Shown: one piece after another, positions 16,036 to 25,806 of the stretch
How the letters are laid out: each line of letters opens with the position of its first letter
Numbering within the stretch: the first letter of the stretch is position 1
Origin: Chloroflexota bacterium
GTDB lineage: Bacteria; Chloroflexota; Anaerolineae; Aggregatilineales; Ch27
DNA: 64,000 nt
NCBI GenBank assembly: GCA_019873685.1
Contig: JAIOAT010000003.1
Span: forward strand, 1 to 64,000
Direction: 5' to 3'
Translations under genes and position numbers: made by a program
The notes under the pieces: generated by a model
The model's input: only the letters and a program-made list of their open reading frames with translations
Database searches by the model: none
Told to the model about the DNA's origin: nothing

Positions 16036-17388
16036 ATGTTCGGCTCCAAATCAAGAACCGTTCTGGCCGTGCTGGCGATCATCCTGGTCGCTGTAGCGTT
16101 CCCGATTCAGCGGACTTCCCAGGCTCAGGGCGAAGTCACCGGCACGTTGAATGTGATGGGCTTCAGCCTGCCTGATGAGATCGCTACTGTGCGCGTCGAT
16201 CAGTTCAAGGCGGCTTATCCTGATGTGACGGTGAACATCACCGAAGGCGCCCTGGATGAGCAGCAGTTCCTCACGGCTATCGCCAGCGGCAACGCCCCGG
16301 ATGTGGTCTACATGGGCCGCGACGTCCTCAGCTCCTACGCTGTCCGCGGCGCGATTGTCCCGCTGACCGAGTGCATCGACAGCATGGGCATCGACATGAG
16401 CCAGTACCGCGAGGCGGCGGTCGCCCAGGTCACCGTTAACGGTGAAGTCTACGGCATCCCGGAGTTCTTCAACAGCATCATGCTCTTCATCAACAACAAG
16501 GCGCTGGCGGATGCTGGCCTGACGCTGGATGACGTTGATGTCTCCGATTGGGACAAGGTCGCCGAGATCAATCAGGCCCTGACCCGCATTGAAGACGGCA
16601 CGTTGACCCGCATCGGCTTTGACCCCAAGCTGCCTGAATTCCTGCCGCTGTGGGCGAAGGCTAACGGCGTCTCCCTGCTCTCGGAAGACGGCCGCACGGC
16701 TCAACTGAATGACCCGCGCGTGCTGGAGGCCCTGCAGTTCACCGTTGGCCTGCATGAGCCAGCGGGCGGCCGCCAGGCCTTCATGGCCTTCCGCGACACC
16801 TGGGACTTCTTTGGCGCCCAGAACCAGATGGTCTCCGACCAGCTCGGTGTCTTCCCGATGGAACAGTGGTACATGAACGTCCTGGCTAACGTCTCGCCGG
16901 ATGCAGACATTACGTTCAAGGCGTTCACCGACCGCGAAGGCAACCCGCTGACCTATGTCACCGGCAACACCTGGGCTATCCCGCGCGGCTCCGCCAACCC
17001 TGAGGCGGCCTGCGCCTGGATGAAGACCATGACCTCGGTCGATACCTGGGTTGCCGCGGCAACCACCCGCGCGCAGATGCGCGCCGAGGCTGGCACGATC
17101 AACACCGGCGTCTACACCGCTAATCGCGCCGCCGACGAAGTGATCTTCTCCGAGATCGTCCTGCCTGCGCTCACTAACGAAACCTTCAAGACCGGCGTGG
17201 AAGTCATCCTGTCCGTCCAGGACAGCGCCTACGCCATCCCCGCCAACCCCGCCGCTGCTGAGTTCAAGCAGGCCTGGCAGGATGCCGTCAACCGTGTCCT
17301 GAACGGCGAACAGACGGCGGAAGAAGCGCTGGCCCAGGCGCAGGAAGAAGCTCAGGCCGCGCTTGACGAGGCATGGAGCCAGCAGTAA
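16036..17388 (+). CDS. Extracellular sugar-binding protein (SBP family 1)
   Basis: This 450-residue protein has a signal peptide (residues 1-31, ending QRTSQAQG) and a family 1 solute-binding fold (GTLNVMGFSLPDEIATVRVD at the mature start, then SGNAPDVVYMGRD). It delivers a sugar to the two permeases that follow. AAGGAGG gives a clear start. The C-terminal tail (residues about 425-450) is a Glu/Gln/Ala-rich helix. Its stop overlaps the permease reading frame, so unlike the other transporters in the window there is no hairpin between them. Confidence 0.92.
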   Translation: MFGSKSRTVLAVLAIILVAVAFPIQRTSQAQGEVTGTLNVMGFSLPDEIATVRVDQFKAAYPDVTVNITEGALDEQQFLTAIASGNAPDVVYMGRDVLSSYAVRGAIVPLTECIDSMGIDMSQYREAAVAQVTVNGEVYGIPEFFNSIMLFINNKALADAGLTLDDVDVSDWDKVAEINQALTRIEDGTLTRIGFDPKLPEFLPLWAKANGVSLLSEDGRTAQLNDPRVLEALQFTVGLHEPAGGRQAFMAFRDTWDFFGAQNQMVSDQLGVFPMEQWYMNVLANVSPDADITFKAFTDREGNPLTYVTGNTWAIPRGSANPEAACAWMKTMTSVDTWVAAATTRAQMRAEAGTINTGVYTANRAADEVIFSEIVLPALTNETFKTGVEVILSVQDSAYAIPANPAAAEFKQAWQDAVNRVLNGEQTAEEALAQAQEEAQAALDEAWSQQ

Positions 17389-18332
17389 ACCCGATGACGC
17401 AGCAATCAGCAGTAGTGGTCCGCCCCTTCGGGCGGACCACTCCCCTCCAACGCAACGAGATGCTGGCCGGGCTGGCGTTCATTTCGCCCTGGTTCATCGG
17501 CTTTCTGGTTTTCACCGCCGGGCCGATGATCGCCAGTCTGGGGCTGGCCTTTACCGAGTACGACGTGCTCAACCCGCCCAAATTCGTCGGCCTGCAAAAC
17601 TTCCAGCGGCTGCTGACCGACCCCCGGCTGGGATTGAGCCTGGGCAACTCGATCTTCTATACCGTGCTGCATGTCCCGCTCGTGATGATGGTAGCCCTGG
17701 GGCTGGCCCTGCTGCTGAACCGGGTAGGCAAAGCCGCCGGTTTCTTCCGCACGGTGTTTTACCTGCCATCGATCACGCCAGCGGTCGCCGTCGGGGCGCT
17801 GTGGCTGTGGATCCTCAACCCGCGCATCGGCCTGATCAATCGCGGTCTGGCCCTGCTGGGCATCGCCGGGCCGGGCTGGACGACCGACCCGAACTGGATC
17901 AAGCCGGGCATTGTCCTGATGAGCCTGTGGAGCGTCGGTAGCACGGTGATCCTGTACCTGGCTGCCCTGCGCAACGTGCCGCCTGAACTGTACGAAGCCG
18001 CCCGCATCGACGGTGCGAATGGCTGGCAGCAGTTCCGCCACATCACCATTCCCATGATCAGCGGCACGGTTTTCTTCACCCTGGTGGTCAACACCATCGC
18101 TTCCCTGCAGATTTTCACTGAAGTCTATACCATGTACTTCGGCAACATGAACTCCGGCGCGGCGGCTTCCGCCGGCCTGTTCTATAACATTTACCTGTTC
18201 CGCCAGGCATTCGAGTTTCTGCGCATGGGGTATGCCTCGGCCATGGCCTGGCTGCTGTTCGTCATCATCATGATCCTGACCGTGATTCAGCTCCGGACCA
18301 GCAACCGCTGGGTGTACTACGAAGGAGCGTAA
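17373..18332 (+). CDS. Sugar ABC transporter permease (MalF-like, CUT1)
   Basis: This protein of up to 319 residues spans the membrane about six times and carries the EAA loop (LYEAARIDGANGWQQFRHIT). The ATG at 17373 overlaps the binding-protein gene by 16 bases; an ATG at 17394 (MTQQS) would avoid the overlap and is about equally likely. It is translationally close to its neighbours, which favours a fixed ratio of subunits. No ATPase gene is nearby. Confidence 0.92.
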   Translation: MEPAVNPMTQQSAVVVRPFGRTTPLQRNEMLAGLAFISPWFIGFLVFTAGPMIASLGLAFTEYDVLNPPKFVGLQNFQRLLTDPRLGLSLGNSIFYTVLHVPLVMMVALGLALLLNRVGKAAGFFRTVFYLPSITPAVAVGALWLWILNPRIGLINRGLALLGIAGPGWTTDPNWIKPGIVLMSLWSVGSTVILYLAALRNVPPELYEAARIDGANGWQQFRHITIPMISGTVFFTLVVNTIASLQIFTEVYTMYFGNMNSGAAASAGLFYNIYLFRQAFEFLRMGYASAMAWLLFVIIMILTVIQLRTSNRWVYYEGA

Positions 18333-18334
18333 CC

Positions 18335-19237
18335 ATGGCCGCAAGCACACCTGAAACCCTCGCCGACATCCGGCGGCAGCAGGCACAGCGCCTGCGCCAG
18401 GCGGAGATCCGCCGCCTGCTGGCGCGTATCGTCTTCATCGCGCTGCTGATCGGCTGCACGATCATGTTCATGGCGCCGTTTGTCTGGCTGATCAGCGCAT
18501 CGCTGAAGGTCCGCGCCGAAGTCTTCAACAACGAATTGATTCCGGATCCGATCGCCTGGGAGAACTACATCAACGTCTGGCAGGCCGCGCCGGTGCTGGC
18601 CTGGCTCAAGAACAGCGTGATCGTCGGCTTCCTGGCCGCTGCCACGGTGACGTTGAGCTGCGCGGCGATTGCGTTCGGCTTCTCCTACTTCCGTTTTCCG
18701 GGTCGGGATACGCTGTTCGGGTTGGTTCTGGCGACGATGATGTTGCCCGGCGCAGTGACGATGGTGCCGGTATTTCTGGTCTGGAACGGGCTGGGCCTGG
18801 TCAACACCCAGGTTCCTCTGTGGGCCGGCAATCTGTTCGGTTCGGCCTTTTACATCTTCATGATCCGGCAGTTCTATCTCTCGCTGCCCAGAGAGCTATT
18901 TGAAGCGGCGCGTGTTGACGGCGCCAGTTACCTGCAAATCTGGCGGCACATCGCCCTGCCGCTGACACGCACAGCGCTGATCGTGGTCTTCATCTTCGAG
19001 TTCAAGGCAAGCTGGACAGACCTGATCAAGCCGCTGATCTACCTGTACAACACCGCCCTCTTCACCCTGCCGCGCGGCCTGAAAGCCATTCTGGATCAGT
19101 TCGGCCAGGGCGGTGAGATGCAGTGGGAGATCGTCCTGGCGGCCAGCGTGATCGTCACGATCCCCATGATCGTGATCTTCTTCCTGGGGCAGCGCTACTT
19201 CATGGAGGGCATCGCCACCAGCGGCCTCAAGGGCTAA
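18335..19237 (+). CDS. Sugar ABC transporter permease (MalG-like, CUT1)
   Basis: This 300-residue partner permease starts two bases after the MalF-like gene, with AAGGAGC ahead of its ATG. It has a cytoplasmic N-terminus of about 30 residues, several membrane helices and the EAA loop (LFEAARVDGASYLQIWRHIALP). The final residues GIATSGLKG match the usual MalG ending. It closes the transporter part of the operon, and the GH36-like gene begins about 180 bases downstream. Confidence 0.92.
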   Translation: MAASTPETLADIRRQQAQRLRQAEIRRLLARIVFIALLIGCTIMFMAPFVWLISASLKVRAEVFNNELIPDPIAWENYINVWQAAPVLAWLKNSVIVGFLAAATVTLSCAAIAFGFSYFRFPGRDTLFGLVLATMMLPGAVTMVPVFLVWNGLGLVNTQVPLWAGNLFGSAFYIFMIRQFYLSLPRELFEAARVDGASYLQIWRHIALPLTRTALIVVFIFEFKASWTDLIKPLIYLYNTALFTLPRGLKAILDQFGQGGEMQWEIVLAASVIVTIPMIVIFFLGQRYFMEGIATSGLKG

Positions 19238-19381
19238 CCGGCCAGCCAGGGACCACTCGCGCCAGCTACTCCAGCATTTCCGTCAGTGTAGCTAACGCAT
19301 GGATGGATGGTATGCTCTGGCTGCGCCGCCCCGGCGTATGCCCGTCACCGGGATCGGCAATCATGCTCCTGTGCTCAGTGC

Positions 19382-19403
19382 ACGCCGGATAGTCGTCCGG
19401 CGT
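19382..19403 (+). promoter_or_regulatory. Hairpin or operator before GH36-like gene
   Basis: ACGCCGGA and TCCGGCGT form a perfect 8-bp inverted repeat with a 6-nt loop, ending 17 bases before the chosen GTG start. It could attenuate entry into the hydrolase genes or bind a regulator. Confidence 0.45.
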
Positions 19404-19420
19404 TTGTGAGGGTGATTTAC

Positions 19421-21142
19421 GTGGAAGCCCTGAACCAGAACAACGAGAAGCTCCTCCGGGCGGAGCGCTACTGCCTGCGCCTGCCCGCTGACCGGCCGTT
19501 TGTGGTGCTGGAAAGTCCGCAGGGTGAACGCCTGGTTGAGCTATTCCCCTTTTCCAGCATCCATCCCCTAAACGGACGTGACGATACTTATCAGACCAGC
19601 CCCTGGGAGTTCCAGCCGGCAGCGGACGGCTACACGCTCTCCTGCACGGCCAGGAGCACCGCCTGGGCCGCCAAGACTTACCGTTTCCGTTGCACGCCGC
19701 GTCGCCTGACCTATGAGATCGAAGTAGAGGGCGAAGGTGTGTTGACGGAAGCGCTTTACTTCGGAGGCTACTACGCGGAGAGCCTGCGCTGGGGGAGCGG
19801 TTTCTTCTGGTCAGGGCAGCGCTTCAGCCAGGTCTTCAACCCTGAGCCAAACATCCCGGAAATCTTCCACCACCACCCTGCCAGCCATACGCGCATCGAC
19901 ATGACCGGCGTGCCCATCCCGGCCAGAGGCGACTGGTTTTTTACCCCACCGCCCTTCTGTTTCGCCGCGCAGACCGCCGACGGCTGGCTGGCGCTGGGCG
20001 TGGAAGCCGCGCCGGGGGCTAACACTTTCACGGAGTATCACTACTGCGGCAGCGAGGGGGCTTTCTATCTGGCGCTCACCTATGAGGGATACACGACCGT
20101 CCACGGGCGGATGACGCTGCCAGCCATCGGCTTTGACTTCGCGCCGGATGAATACACCGCCCTGAGCGCGCATGTGGCCGCACTGCGGGCTGCCGAGCTG
20201 GTCCCCATTCCCCGCCGGGAAACAACGCCGGACTGGTGGCAGGCCCCGATCTTCTGCGGCTGGGGGGCGCAGTGCCACATCGCCAGCCGGGAAGGTGGCC
20301 GCGCGCCGGAATACGCCCGCCAGAGTCTGTACGAGGACTTCCTTGCCACGCTGGAAGCGCACGATCTCCAGCCCGGCATCATCGTCCTGGACGACAAATG
20401 GCAGGCCGCCTATGGCGACAGCCGGGCAGACACCGCCAGATGGCCCGACCTGCCGGGATTCATTGCCGGGCAACACCGGCGGGGGCGGCGGGTGCTGTTG
20501 TGGTTCAAAGCCTGGGACCCGGAAGGTGTGCCGGTCGAAGAATGCATCACCCATCCGGGTGGTTTGCCGGTAGCGGTCGACCCCACTCACCCCGCCTATG
20601 AGCGCCGCCTGCGCGCCGCCATCCGCCGGATGCTTTCGCCAGCAGGCTACGACGCCGACGGCTTCAAAATCGACTTTACGGCGCGTATCCCCAGCGGGCC
20701 GGGATTGCGCAGTCACCGGCCGGTCTGGGGTCTGGAACTGATGCGCCATTACCTGAGCATCATCTATGACGAAGCGAAGCAGGCCAAGCCTGACGCCCTG
20801 ATCATGACCCACACCGCCCACTCTTACCTGGCTGATGTGCTGGACATGATCCGCCTGAACGACATCAATATCGGCCAGGATGTTCTGCGGGCCATGACGC
20901 ACCGGGCCAGGGTCGCCCGCCTGGCCTGCCCCGAAGCGATCATCGATACCGACAACTGGCCGATTACCGATAAGGCAACCTGGCGGGCATATGTGGCGCT
21001 TCAGCCAGAGTTAGGCGTGCCTTCGCTGTACTACGCCACCCACATCGACGCCACCGGCGAGCCGCTGACCGATGATGATTACCGCCTGATCCGCGACAGC
21101 TGGGCGCGCTGGCGCGCCCGCACCGCAGGGAGAGAATCCTGA
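19421..21142 (+). CDS. GH36-like glycoside hydrolase (clan GH-D TIM barrel)
   Basis: This protein of about 573 residues has an N-terminal beta-rich domain and a TIM barrel with IIVLDDKW at the strand that usually holds a substrate-binding Asp. The likely catalytic nucleophile is D418 in DADGFKIDF. This layout resembles alpha-galactosidases and related GH36/GH31-like enzymes, but the exact family is uncertain. No signal peptide is seen, so it should act in the cytoplasm on imported oligosaccharides. I chose the GTG at 19421, with GAGGGTG upstream; GTG at 19406 or 19412 is possible, and the longer frame reaching to 19307 lacks a ribosome binding site. The stop overlaps the next ATG by one base. 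Confidence 0.7.
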   Translation: MEALNQNNEKLLRAERYCLRLPADRPFVVLESPQGERLVELFPFSSIHPLNGRDDTYQTSPWEFQPAADGYTLSCTARSTAWAAKTYRFRCTPRRLTYEIEVEGEGVLTEALYFGGYYAESLRWGSGFFWSGQRFSQVFNPEPNIPEIFHHHPASHTRIDMTGVPIPARGDWFFTPPPFCFAAQTADGWLALGVEAAPGANTFTEYHYCGSEGAFYLALTYEGYTTVHGRMTLPAIGFDFAPDEYTALSAHVAALRAAELVPIPRRETTPDWWQAPIFCGWGAQCHIASREGGRAPEYARQSLYEDFLATLEAHDLQPGIIVLDDKWQAAYGDSRADTARWPDLPGFIAGQHRRGRRVLLWFKAWDPEGVPVEECITHPGGLPVAVDPTHPAYERRLRAAIRRMLSPAGYDADGFKIDFTARIPSGPGLRSHRPVWGLELMRHYLSIIYDEAKQAKPDALIMTHTAHSYLADVLDMIRLNDINIGQDVLRAMTHRARVARLACPEAIIDTDNWPITDKATWRAYVALQPELGVPSLYYATHIDATGEPLTDDDYRLIRDSWARWRARTAGRES

Positions 21143-23199
21143 TGGCCAACGTCACCATCTCCGCAGGCAGGGTCTGGGTGGATGACCAGCCCATCGCCCT
21201 GCTGAGCGGCGAAGTTCACTACTGGCGGCTGGACCCGGCCAACTGGCGGCCTGTCCTGCAGCGGGTCAGGGAGCTTGGCCTGCAGGTGGTCGCCACATAC
21301 GTCTGCTGGGATTTTCACGAGCTCGCGCCCGGCTCCTACGATTTCACCGGGCGGACGGATCCGCGCCGCAATCTGGTCGGCTTTCTGCAGCTGCTGGCCG
21401 AGGAAAACTTCTGGATTATCCTGCGACCGGGGCCGTACATCTACAGCGAATGGTCAAACAACGGCGTGCCCGATCACGCTGCCCGCTATCACCGCCTGCA
21501 TCCGGCTTACCTGGCCCTGGCGGAGCACTACATGGCTGCCGTCACCGAGGTCGCCCGCCCCTACCTGGCCACACAGGGCGGCCGGATCATCCTCTGGCAG
21601 GCCGATAACGAGATCGATCCCTGGCCGCAGTTCTACGCTGAACCGCTTGGCCTCGGCCAGCAGAGCGGGCTTTTTCAGGAATACCTGCAGGAACGTTATG
21701 GGGACATCGCGGCGCTCAACGCTGCCTGGAACACCGCCTATCGTTCCTTTGACGAGGCCCGCGCTGTGACGACCGACGTCTGTGGCGATGATCCTGTTCT
21801 GCAGGCCCGCTATCATGACTACCGCAGCTTTCTTCCCTGGTACACCAGCCGCGCCGCCCGATGGGCGGTGGAAACCTACCGCCGACTGGGAGTCGATGTG
21901 CCCATGCTGCTCAACGCCTATAGCGGCACAGGCGTACAACGCTGGGCCGACTTCGAAGCAATTGCCGGGTTGGCCGGGCCGGATATCTACCCCTCGCGGG
22001 AATTCGCCCTGCGGCACCAGGAACACCGGCACCTGCTGGAAGCCGTTCGCTACACCCGCACCTATTCCAGGCTACCCTACATCCCGGAATTTGAAGCGGG
22101 CATCTGGCACGACTGGCTGGCTGACGTGGGCACGCTGCCGCCCAATCATTACCGCCTGATGGCCCTTTCCGCCCTGCTGGCGGGGGCCGCCGGCTGGAAC
22201 TGGTACATGCTGGTTAACCGCGATAACTGGACACAGAGTCCGATCAATGAGTGGGGCCGCACCCGTCCCGATCTCTTCGCCGCCTTCCGTCAGATCACCG
22301 ACCTCTACCGGGCCATCGATCCGCCCGCCCTGCTCAAGCAGGTCCACACCGCCGTTACCTTTGACCCGCTCCAGCGCGGCACCGAGCGACCGGGCCGCCT
22401 CCTGTTGCACAGCCTCTATGAGGCGGATATCGACTACGAATTCTGGGATGTCAGCCGCAGCGCAACAGATGCCCCGCTGGCGTTGTACGCGGGCGGCCCC
22501 TGGCTTGACGAAGCCGGGCAGCGGCGGCTGGTTGAGTACATCGAGAGGGGCGGGCATCTGATCTGCCTGGGCGCCTACCCGCACTATGATGAGCATCTGC
22601 GTCCCCTGAATCTGCTGGCGATTCCCGCGCCGGATGGCCTCCTGACTGGCGGGGCGGCCACACTGCGTCTATCCCTGTTCGACGGCCAGATTATCGAAAG
22701 CCCCTGGCTGGGCCACTATGCGACCGTCCCCGGCCAGCCTGTAGTGGCTGAGCGCCTGCCGCTGGTCAGCCTTTCCTCGGAGGAGCTGGCCCTGCAGTTC
22801 AACCTGCAAGCCGGAACGCGCTACACCATCGGCTTCACCCAGGCGCGCGGTCAGGGCCGCCTGACCGTCCTCCATCTGCAGCCGACGCCGGAGACGCTGC
22901 TGGCGCTGCACCGCTGGGCCGGCGTACCGCTTATCTGCCGGTCACGCACACCCGGCGTCAACACAGCGTTCTTCCGCCGCGGCGAAGAGGCGGTTCTGAT
23001 CGCCGTCAACCCCGGCGACGAAGCCAAAGCAGCGGAAATTGAGCTGGAACCGGGCCTGCTGGCAGAAGGCCGCTGGCTGATCCAGAATCTGACTGGCGGC
23101 CAGTCAACCCCGGTGGCGTTCCCGGCGGCCAGTACGCTGACCGTGCAGCTGCCGCGCAAGGATGGCGTCATCCTGCTGATGCGCCGGGCAACTGAGTAG
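21142..23199 (+). CDS. Beta-galactosidase-like enzyme (GH35/GH42 type)
   Basis: This 685-residue protein has an N-terminal TIM barrel opening with the GH35-type SGEVHYWRLDPANW at residues 22-35 and YVCWDFHELAPGSYDF. The acid/base is E157 in WQADNEIDPW. The nucleophile is E316 or E318 in YIPEFEAGIW. A Rossmann-like trimerisation-type domain and C-terminal beta domain follow, as in GH42 and GH35 enzymes. It has no signal peptide. It is coupled to the GH36-like gene by a one-base stop/start overlap, so a shared galactoside substrate is likely. The assignment between GH35 and GH42 is left open. Confidence 0.8.
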   Translation: MANVTISAGRVWVDDQPIALLSGEVHYWRLDPANWRPVLQRVRELGLQVVATYVCWDFHELAPGSYDFTGRTDPRRNLVGFLQLLAEENFWIILRPGPYIYSEWSNNGVPDHAARYHRLHPAYLALAEHYMAAVTEVARPYLATQGGRIILWQADNEIDPWPQFYAEPLGLGQQSGLFQEYLQERYGDIAALNAAWNTAYRSFDEARAVTTDVCGDDPVLQARYHDYRSFLPWYTSRAARWAVETYRRLGVDVPMLLNAYSGTGVQRWADFEAIAGLAGPDIYPSREFALRHQEHRHLLEAVRYTRTYSRLPYIPEFEAGIWHDWLADVGTLPPNHYRLMALSALLAGAAGWNWYMLVNRDNWTQSPINEWGRTRPDLFAAFRQITDLYRAIDPPALLKQVHTAVTFDPLQRGTERPGRLLLHSLYEADIDYEFWDVSRSATDAPLALYAGGPWLDEAGQRRLVEYIERGGHLICLGAYPHYDEHLRPLNLLAIPAPDGLLTGGAATLRLSLFDGQIIESPWLGHYATVPGQPVVAERLPLVSLSSEELALQFNLQAGTRYTIGFTQARGQGRLTVLHLQPTPETLLALHRWAGVPLICRSRTPGVNTAFFRRGEEAVLIAVNPGDEAKAAEIELEPGLLAEGRWLIQNLTGGQSTPVAFPAASTLTVQLPRKDGVILLMRRATE

Positions 23200-23337
23200 C
23201 CGTGAACTTGCAGACAAGAGGGCTGACCAAGGACAACAAAGCCACAGGCAACAGGTCGTCAGCAGGCTGGAGCACAGTACAATCGAGCGCGTTCAAACCG
23301 TTATGAATGGCGCGCGCCTCTTTGAAAACAGGATGAT

Positions 23338-24651
23338 ATGGACACCGACCTGATTCAACATGGCAAGGATATCGCCGAACGGATCCTCATCAACAATGGT
23401 GATGAATTGGGCATCCTCGGTTCCAGCCAGGCCTACCGGCAGGTCTGGGCGCGGGATAGCATGATCGCCGGCCTGGGGCTGGAGCTGTGCCCCGACGACG
23501 AAGGTCGGGCGATTCACCGGCGCTCACTGGAAACCCTGCGTCAGTTCCAGAGTGCGCTGGGCAAAATCCCACACAATGTTGGCTATACAAACATCAACGA
23601 TCCGGCGCTGGTCGCTCTGGGCGGCCACCTGGGCACCGAAGCCAACGGCAGGCGCATTGTCACTGATACCACTCACGCCGGCTGTGTGGATAGCAACCTG
23701 TGGTACATCCTGGGCCATTACTATCACTTCGTCCTGGGGCGCGATCTCGACTATCTGCGGCGAGTCTGGCCCAGCCTGGAGAAGACGCTGCTGTGGTTGC
23801 GTTACCAGGACTCCAACGAGTGTGGCCTGCTGGAAGTCCACGAAGCGATGGACTGGGCTGACCTCTTCTCCAACCGCTACAACGTCCTGTACGACAACGT
23901 GCTGTACTTCGCCGTCTGGAAGGCGATGGGCCACCTGGCTGCCGCCCTGGGCCTGCCCGCGGATAACTACGCCCACACTGCGGAAGACATCCGGCGCAAG
24001 ATCAACATCCTGCTCTGGGTGGGGCCGGAGGAGCCGAAAGATTGGGGCTGGGTGCGCCGGGAGCGGCAGGAATGGCTGTATCCCCTGCACCGCGTGGAAA
24101 CCGAGCTGGTCGTCCGGCCCTTCTACCTGCCGTACATGGGCTTCCGGGAGTACGCCGACCGCTTCGACACGCTTGGCAACCTGCTGGCGATCCTGTTTGG
24201 CGTGGCCGATTCCCGCAAAGCCAACCTGATCCTGGATTACATCCACGGCACCGGGTTGAACGAGCCGTATCCGGTGCGTGCGCTTTACCCGGTTATCCAG
24301 CCAGGCGACCGCGACTGGCGCGATTACTTCCGTGTGCGCAACCTCAACCTGCCCCATCATTACCATAATGGCGGCGCCTGGCCGTTCATCGGCGGATTCT
24401 ATGTCGCGGCGCTGGTGCAGGCCGGACGGCTGGAGGAAGCCCGCTGCCAGCTCAGCCGCCTGGCCAGGATGAACCAGCAGGGTATCCGCCAGGAATGGGA
24501 ATTCAACGAATGGTTCCACGGCCAGTCGGGTCGTCCGATGGGCTTTGCCGGGCAATCCTGGTCAGCGGCTATGTACCTCTACGCTGTCGACGCCGTCGAG
24601 CGCGGCCAGATCAGAGCCTTCGCCATGGAGGATGGATGGGGACTGGCATGA
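23338..24651 (+). CDS. Six-hairpin glycosidase (GH100/GH63-like)
   Basis: This 437-residue all-helical protein shows the pattern of an (alpha/alpha)6 barrel glycosidase: YRQVWARDSMIAGLGLEL at residues about 33-50, a repeated Trp/Arg/Asp-rich GDRDWRDYF, and the C-terminal YHNGGAWPFIGGFYVAAL and GFAGQSWSAAMYLYA blocks. These last motifs resemble neutral invertases (GH100) and glycogen-debranching-type glucosidases. The substrate is not assigned. It is cytoplasmic. The last bases overlap the UroD-like start (ATGA). Confidence 0.6.
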   Translation: MDTDLIQHGKDIAERILINNGDELGILGSSQAYRQVWARDSMIAGLGLELCPDDEGRAIHRRSLETLRQFQSALGKIPHNVGYTNINDPALVALGGHLGTEANGRRIVTDTTHAGCVDSNLWYILGHYYHFVLGRDLDYLRRVWPSLEKTLLWLRYQDSNECGLLEVHEAMDWADLFSNRYNVLYDNVLYFAVWKAMGHLAAALGLPADNYAHTAEDIRRKINILLWVGPEEPKDWGWVRRERQEWLYPLHRVETELVVRPFYLPYMGFREYADRFDTLGNLLAILFGVADSRKANLILDYIHGTGLNEPYPVRALYPVIQPGDRDWRDYFRVRNLNLPHHYHNGGAWPFIGGFYVAALVQAGRLEEARCQLSRLARMNQQGIRQEWEFNEWFHGQSGRPMGFAGQSWSAAMYLYAVDAVERGQIRAFAMEDGWGLA

Positions 24652-25790
24652 GCACCATGACCTCGCGCGAGCGGATGATTGTGGCCATGACCAACCGCCA
24701 GCCAGATTGCGTGCCGGTCGCCCCGGACATCTCCAACATGATTCCCTGCCGACTGACCGGCAAGCCGTTCTGGGAGATCTACTACTTCGCCGACCCACCC
24801 CTCTGGCGGGCGTATATCGAAGCCGTCAAGTACTTTGGGTTCGACGGCTGGTTCACCGAAGGCGCAATGCAGTACCAGTGGCCGGGTGAGCGTTTCAGCG
24901 CGGTCGAGGACATGCGCAAGACGGCCGAGACCTGGGTCGTGCGCACGCGCGGGCAGATAGACCGTCACCGTTACCACATCGAGACCACTTACTATGTTGC
25001 CGATTCGCCCACCCGTACCGGTCGGCCAATGAGCGACATCGATACGATGTGGCCACTGCTGGAGGCGTGGTTTGCCCCACCGGTCGGCTATAACCCGGAA
25101 TTGCTGCGGCGACAGCGCCAGGAACTGGGCGAACTAGGCGCGTTCGGGGTGAGCATCAGCTATCCGGGCTTTCAGGCCTGGCTGGACCTCTTTCAGGGCG
25201 GTCTGACCGACCTCAGCCTGTGGTACTACTACAACCACGGCGCGATCGAGCGATTGCGCGAGCTTCACGAACGCCAGGTTCTCAAACAGATGGAGATGAT
25301 TCTGGACGAGCGACCCGACTTCGTCCTGCTCGGCGCATCCGGCACGCTGACTCTGCAGTCGCCCCGCATCGCCCGCGAACTCTCCTTCCCGACCATCCAG
25401 AAGCTGACGCGCATGGCTCGCGAGGCCGGTGTGCCGACCATGCTGCACTCCTGCGGCAAGGAACGCGAGCTGGTCCGCTGGTGCGCAGAAGAAAGCGACC
25501 TCAACTGCATCAACCCGCTGGAAATCCCTCCGATGGGAGACTGTGACCTGGCCGAGATCAAGCAGACCCACGGCCACCAGATCGCTCTGATGGGTAACCT
25601 GCATACCACCGACGTGATGTTGCTCGGGACGCCAGAGGATGTAGCCCGCGCAGCACGGGCGGCCATCGACGCGGCAGGTGCAGGCGGCGGGTTCATCCTG
25701 TCTACTGGCGACCAGTGTGGCCGCGATACCCCTGACGAAAACATCTTCGCCCTGGTTGAAGTTGCCCGCACGTACGGGCGCTACCACTGA
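24648..25790 (+). CDS. UroD/MtaA-family protein
   Basis: This 380-residue protein has a TIM-barrel fold of the uroporphyrinogen decarboxylase superfamily (SRERMIVAMTNRQPDCVPV at the start). It carries an LHSCGK segment and a late GDQCG, which fit the His-x-Cys...Cys zinc site of cobalamin-dependent methyltransferase subunits (MtaA, CmuA) better than true HemE. Many such proteins sit alone in sugar clusters with unknown roles, and no corrinoid protein or haem gene is nearby. It overlaps the previous stop by four bases. A demethylation of O-methylated sugars is a guess. Confidence 0.75.
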   Translation: MSTMTSRERMIVAMTNRQPDCVPVAPDISNMIPCRLTGKPFWEIYYFADPPLWRAYIEAVKYFGFDGWFTEGAMQYQWPGERFSAVEDMRKTAETWVVRTRGQIDRHRYHIETTYYVADSPTRTGRPMSDIDTMWPLLEAWFAPPVGYNPELLRRQRQELGELGAFGVSISYPGFQAWLDLFQGGLTDLSLWYYYNHGAIERLRELHERQVLKQMEMILDERPDFVLLGASGTLTLQSPRIARELSFPTIQKLTRMAREAGVPTMLHSCGKERELVRWCAEESDLNCINPLEIPPMGDCDLAEIKQTHGHQIALMGNLHTTDVMLLGTPEDVARAARAAIDAAGAGGGFILSTGDQCGRDTPDENIFALVEVARTYGRYH

Positions 25791-25806
25791 CACAGGAGCA
25801 CCGGCC

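Noticed and set aside
19307..19420. Longer N-terminus of the GH36-like protein
   Set aside because: The added stretch is Cys-rich and unlike the family, spans a hairpin and lacks a ribosome binding site.
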